From assembly GCA_964359565.1 (NCBI GenBank), contig CAYHTN010000006.1:1-27841 (forward strand): a stretch of 27,841 nt of DNA. Reading direction: 5' to 3'. The DNA comes from JAGOTP01 sp964359565 (GTDB lineage Bacteria > Patescibacteriota > Patescibacteriia > 2-12-FULL-60-25). Positions 24,852 through 27,841 of the stretch are shown here, piece by piece. The stretch's first letter is position 1, and each line of letters begins with the position of its first letter. The notes under the pieces were generated by a model. The model was not told where the DNA came from and did no database searches. It saw nothing but the letters and a program-made list of their open reading frames with translations. The position numbers and the translations under genes were made by a program.

Positions 24852-26036
24852 TCAATTCCCGATAATATAGAGATTTTCCCTTGCTCGAGTGACAGCCGTG
24901 TAGAGCCAGCGACGCCAACTATCATCATCCGCTTTTTCAAAACGCTCTTCAAAAAGGATCACGGTCTTAGCTTGGCTCCCTTGCGCTTTGTGAACCGTGA
25001 GGGCATAGCCAAAGTCAAAACGATCACCAATCTGCTTCGCTTCAATGCCTTCAATACGTTCCACGAGGTTAAGCGCATGAAATTGTGATCGATTGATGCG
25101 ACCTTCGTAAATGCGTTGGTCATCACCAAAGTTTATTTCGGCTTGATACCAGTGTGGTTCCTCGACATTCAGTCGTTCGATGATACCGGTCATCCCATTG
25201 TAGATTGGGAGCGAAACGCCAGAGTAGATATTCTTTAAACACACGACTTTTTCTCCAGCCTCAGGCTCAGCGGATTCACGGCCTTGTTTGGCACGAATGG
25301 CTTGATTGAGTTGCACGCGTGTTCGATTACGTCCACAAAGAATCAACATATCCTCATGGTAATTCGAGAACAGGTGATCGATGACTTGATCGATTTCATG
25401 CGCTTCCTGAACGCTATGCGAAAATTTTCGGACGCACTTTGCATAAGTTCCTGGCGTGATTCTTCCAAATTGTCGTGCTTCTTCGGCGAGACGAAGAATC
25501 GGATTACCCTCAGCCTGGCGATGGATACGTTCGAGGGTGATATCTGGTTTTTGCAACAGGTTAAAAGAGCCACCGATCGGTGGAAGCTGTCCATGATCGC
25601 CAATGGCGATAATGGGAATCCCAAAAGAACAAAGATCCATCCAGAGACCATCGGTAATCATACTCGCTTCATCGATGATCAAGAGATTTGCATCAAGGGT
25701 CGCCGTTTTTTTCCAGGCAAGTAAGCGACCTTCTTTATCAATCGACGGGGTGTAGAGTAATTTATGGATCGTCGTACAGCTATCCTGAGGGAAGAGGGCC
25801 TGATGTTCTTCAAGAGTTATTCGGAGAACCTGGCTGGCTTTACCGGTGAATGCGGCAAAGGCGATGGTGTGTTCAGGAAAAAGCGTCAATAGCTCGCGTC
25901 TAAGCACGCTAATGAGCGTCGTTTTTCCGGTCCCGGCATAGCCTCCGAGGGTGATCGACCGACTCGTCGGCTTTTTGACCCAAGCGAGGAGCTGTTCGAG
26001 TGCACGGCTTTGATCAGGAGAAAGATCGAGTGGCAT
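24852..26036 (-). CDS. RecD/Dda-like superfamily 1 helicase
   Basis: A 394-residue ATP-dependent DNA helicase of the RecD/Pif1/Dda group. Visible motifs: Walker A GGYAGTGKTT (31-40), motif Ia AFAAFTGKAS, Walker B LLIIDEASM, motif III GDHGQLPPIGGSFNLL, and the C-terminal block ALTVHKAQGSQAKTV and WLYTAVTRARENLYIIGN typical of UvrD_C_2/RecD. It lacks the N-terminal extensions of RecD2 and is close to the size of phage Dda. It starts 5 bp after the oxidoreductase stop and is probably in the same transcript. It likely acts in replication or repair; no RecB or RecC partner is present. Confidence 0.92.
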   Translation of the reverse strand: MPLDLSPDQSRALEQLLAWVKKPTSRSITLGGYAGTGKTTLISVLRRELLTLFPEHTIAFAAFTGKASQVLRITLEEHQALFPQDSCTTIHKLLYTPSIDKEGRLLAWKKTATLDANLLIIDEASMITDGLWMDLCSFGIPIIAIGDHGQLPPIGGSFNLLQKPDITLERIHRQAEGNPILRLAEEARQFGRITPGTYAKCVRKFSHSVQEAHEIDQVIDHLFSNYHEDMLILCGRNRTRVQLNQAIRAKQGRESAEPEAGEKVVCLKNIYSGVSLPIYNGMTGIIERLNVEEPHWYQAEINFGDDQRIYEGRINRSQFHALNLVERIEGIEAKQIGDRFDFGYALTVHKAQGSQAKTVILFEERFEKADDDSWRRWLYTAVTRARENLYIIGN

Positions 26037-26041
26037 AGAGC

Positions 26042-27316
26042 CTATTCAATCGTATACGTGAGAGAGGTGGCAAGGCTTTCGCCCGCTAGACGACCCGTTG
26101 CCCAGGAGGCTTGAAGATTGAATCCGCCTGTATAGCCATCGATATTGAGTAATTCCCCCGCAAAGTACAATTGAGGACAGAGATAGGATTCCATCGTGCG
26201 TGGATTGACTTCGCTTGTCTCCACACCACCAGCGGTGACAAATTCTTCTCCGGCGGTTCGTCCGATGAGCGTCAGAGGAATCGCTTTGAAGCATCGTGCG
26301 ATTGAACGCCATTGTTCCTTGGATTGTTCAGAAAGATGTCGACCATTATCTAAATTGTGCGTCGTGATCAGGGCATCTGCGAGTGAGCGCGCGATAAGTG
26401 ACTCAAGAAGAGCGGTGAGGAATTTTTTTGGATTTTCACGAGCGATTTTCTGCATCCGTTCAAGCAATGTGTCTTCCGTCTCTGAGGGGAAGAGATCGAT
26501 GGTACAATGTAGGGGATGGGTCGGATCGTACATTTCAAACGCAATTAAAGAGGAGAGGGCAAATACCGCCGGACCCGTGATGCCTTGATGGGTGAATAAA
26601 AACGGTCCCTGAGCAGCCGCTCCTGTTTTCGTCTCTGCGGTTAAGCGCGCATCTTTCCACGACACGCCAGCCAGTTGTTTTGGCCAGCTTTCTTTCGTTA
26701 TAAATGCATTCAAGCTTGGGGCAAGCGGAGTGAGGTGATGTCCAAGGGCTTCAGCGAACGCATAACCATCACCGGTTGAGCCCGTATGACGGTATGCTTG
26801 TCCTCCTGTCGTTAAGATCAGATGTGTCACCTCGAGTGTGGGGCGATCTTTAAAGAAAATTTGAAAACCTTGTTCAGTTTTGGTGATGTTGATAACGGAA
26901 TACGATAACAGAATCTTGCAGGGTGAAACATCAAAGAGTTCGCTGAATGCATCAACGACATCTTGTCCTTGATTGGAAATGGGGAAGACCCGTTGGTCTG
27001 CTTCAATTTTCAGGGGAACGCCGCACGCTTCGAACCACTCCATTACGGCACTCGGAGGAAATCGGTGCATGGCTGGTTTTAGAAAAGAAGCTCCGCGCGG
27101 ATAACGCTTCAGAAGTTCTTGAATCGAAGGGATGCCAGTCGTGACATTGCAACGACCACCGCCAGAGATCACCACTTTTTTCCCGAGACTATTGTTGCGT
27201 TCAATCAAAAAAAGTTCGGCATCAACCTCTGCCTCAAGGAGGGTGGCAAGCGTCATAAGGCCGGCAGCACCTCCACCGATGATTGCGATACGAGCCTTTT
27301 GCATAGGGGATAACAT
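26042..27316 (-). CDS. FAD-dependent oxidoreductase, HI0933/BaiN-like
   Basis: A flavoprotein of the HI0933 family. The N-terminal dinucleotide motif is IAIIGGGAAGLMTLATL, followed by LIERNNSLGKKVVISGGGRC and NVTTG, characteristic of the family; later blocks are LILTTGGQAYRHTGSTGDGY and the C-terminal LYFAGELLNIDGYTGGFNL. The function of most members is unknown; BaiN itself acts on bile acids, which is not implied here. Starts at 27316 or 27304 fit the family; the upstream ATG at 27364 lies inside a hairpin (TGGACT/AGTCCA) and adds unrelated residues, so it is rejected. Upstream is the divergent RRM gene. Confidence 0.92.
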   Translation of the reverse strand: MLSPMQKARIAIIGGGAAGLMTLATLLEAEVDAELFLIERNNSLGKKVVISGGGRCNVTTGIPSIQELLKRYPRGASFLKPAMHRFPPSAVMEWFEACGVPLKIEADQRVFPISNQGQDVVDAFSELFDVSPCKILLSYSVINITKTEQGFQIFFKDRPTLEVTHLILTTGGQAYRHTGSTGDGYAFAEALGHHLTPLAPSLNAFITKESWPKQLAGVSWKDARLTAETKTGAAAQGPFLFTHQGITGPAVFALSSLIAFEMYDPTHPLHCTIDLFPSETEDTLLERMQKIARENPKKFLTALLESLIARSLADALITTHNLDNGRHLSEQSKEQWRSIARCFKAIPLTLIGRTAGEEFVTAGGVETSEVNPRTMESYLCPQLYFAGELLNIDGYTGGFNLQASWATGRLAGESLATSLTYTIE

Positions 27317-27397
27317 AACGTATTCCGGCTCTGAGAGATAGAGTGGGAGAGGCTGGACTAGCATGGCCAGTCCAATAGACAGGCTCTTTTGGGTAAA

Positions 27398-27426
27398 TTG
27401 ACAAAATCCTTAAAAAAGGATATGGT
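27398..27426 (+). promoter_or_regulatory. Promoter of the RRM gene
   Basis: TTGACA (27398-27403), a 17-bp spacer and TATGGT (27421-27426). Transcription should begin near 27433, giving an unusually long leader of about 180 nt. Confidence 0.7.
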
Positions 27427-27432
27427 TTAAGC

Positions 27433-27612
27433 CTTGTAAGATTTGTTTGCTTCCCTTTATCGTTTTGTCGGTCTTCGTATATGCGAAGGGTTTCCGCGAG
27501 CAGAGAAGGTGGGTGATAGTCTTACTGGCCCGCTGTCGCACGATAGAGGGAATATATTCTTAAGTGCAGCTACGGCCTGAGCAGAAATGCTCAGAGAACC
27601 TGGCTGAATCAT
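27433..27612 (+). promoter_or_regulatory. Long structured 5' leader of the RRM gene
   Basis: No ORF of note is present. It contains a hairpin CTTCG/CGAAG (27473-27477 with 27484-27488) and a perfect 7-bp stem CTGAGCA/TGCTCAG closed by a GAAA tetraloop (27577-27594), 18 nt before the start codon. GCC (27575-ish) and GGC (27602-27604) could extend the lower helix. There is no Shine-Dalgarno. The layout suggests post-transcriptional control, perhaps self-binding by the RRM protein (inference). Confidence 0.5.
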
Positions 27613-27841
27613 ATGGGTAAGAAGTTGTACGTCGGTAGCTTGTCTTATAACACGAACGAAGAAGGTCTTCGCGCTGCGTTTGAACGCGCCGGAGTCGTTG
27701 CTTCCGTTCAGATCATCATGGACAAGATGACCAACCGTTCGAAGGGTTTTGGTTTCGTCGAAATGGGCACCGATGAGGAAGCTCAGGCCGCGATCCAAAT
27801 GTGGGATGGCCAGGATCTTGATGGTCGTACTCTCGTTGTCA
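27613..27841 (+). CDS. Single-RRM RNA-binding protein (3' partial)
   Basis: The first 76 codons of an RNA-recognition-motif protein, cut by the window end. RNP2 reads KLYVGSLSY (residues 4-12) and RNP1 reads RSKGFGFVEM (about 43-52), with the aromatic residues at the RNA-contact positions; the spacing of the beta-alpha-beta fold is normal. Such short glycine-tailed RRM proteins are common in cyanobacteria and in Patescibacteria, where they are thought to act in cold or stress adaptation as RNA chaperones. The promoter is strong and the leader long; see those entries. Confidence 0.93.
   Translation, partial: MGKKLYVGSLSYNTNEEGLRAAFERAGVVASVQIIMDKMTNRSKGFGFVEMGTDEEAQAAIQMWDGQDLDGRTLVV

Overview
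The window reads as a contig end from a small-genome bacterium of the Candidate Phyla Radiation (Patescibacteria). This is an inference from three things: short intergenic gaps with leaderless or near-leaderless starts, a gene repertoire common in that group (Gmad2-domain lipoprotein, TfoX-N protein, single-RRM RNA-binding protein, MltG, split MacAB-type exporter), and a giant repetitive surface protein. The standard code fits: TGA is used as a stop and no gene needs it as a sense codon. The first 70 bases are almost pure C and look like an assembly artefact.

Chromosomal part 1 (70-16200). A 5'-truncated repetitive surface protein is followed by gpmI and nth, which share a TAATG stop/start, then a PAP2 phosphatase coupled to mltG. 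A methyltransferase and queA lie on the minus strand. Next comes a plus-strand block: an AbrB-type regulator, a MacA-like adaptor, one ABC ATPase, two paralogous MacB/FtsX permeases and a small membrane-anchored methyltransferase resembling the FAM173 lysine methyltransferases. A strong promoter inside the end of that methyltransferase drives a stand-alone receiver-domain gene whose leader can fold into a perfect H-type pseudoknot. tRNA-Val(GAC) and a small single-pass membrane protein complete this part.

Accessory part (16245-23770). This is the most interesting stretch. It appears to be two head-to-tail integrated elements. Each starts with an 18-bp tRNA 3'-end scar, cut at the same T-loop position, and then carries the same TTAGAAC heptamer at the same offset. 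Each ends with a serine recombinase gene reading into a terminator plus a tRNA 3' end. Element A (about 16263-18483) carries a GC-rich radical SAM protein and only a C-terminal remnant of its recombinase. Element B (about 18484-23714) appears intact: an ImmR-like XRE repressor, an ImmA-like metallopeptidase, a small overlapping ORF, a filamentous-phage gene II/X-type replication protein and a large serine recombinase. The last 16 codons of that recombinase are antisense to a complete tRNA-Gln(CTG) gene. The set resembles an integrative replicating element with ICE-style repressor/protease control and phage-style rolling-circle replication. No coat, Zot or conjugation gene is visible.

Chromosomal part 2 (23771-27841). 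Here are a TfoX-N protein, a Gmad2 lipoprotein, a two-gene minus-strand operon (FAD-dependent HI0933/BaiN-type oxidoreductase followed by a RecD/Dda-like helicase) and, at the right edge, a truncated RRM RNA-binding protein with a roughly 180-nt structured leader. Several promoters follow a sigma70-like pattern with 17-18 bp spacers. Most genes and tRNAs are closed by clear hairpin terminators. All family assignments come from reading motifs by eye; no database search was run.
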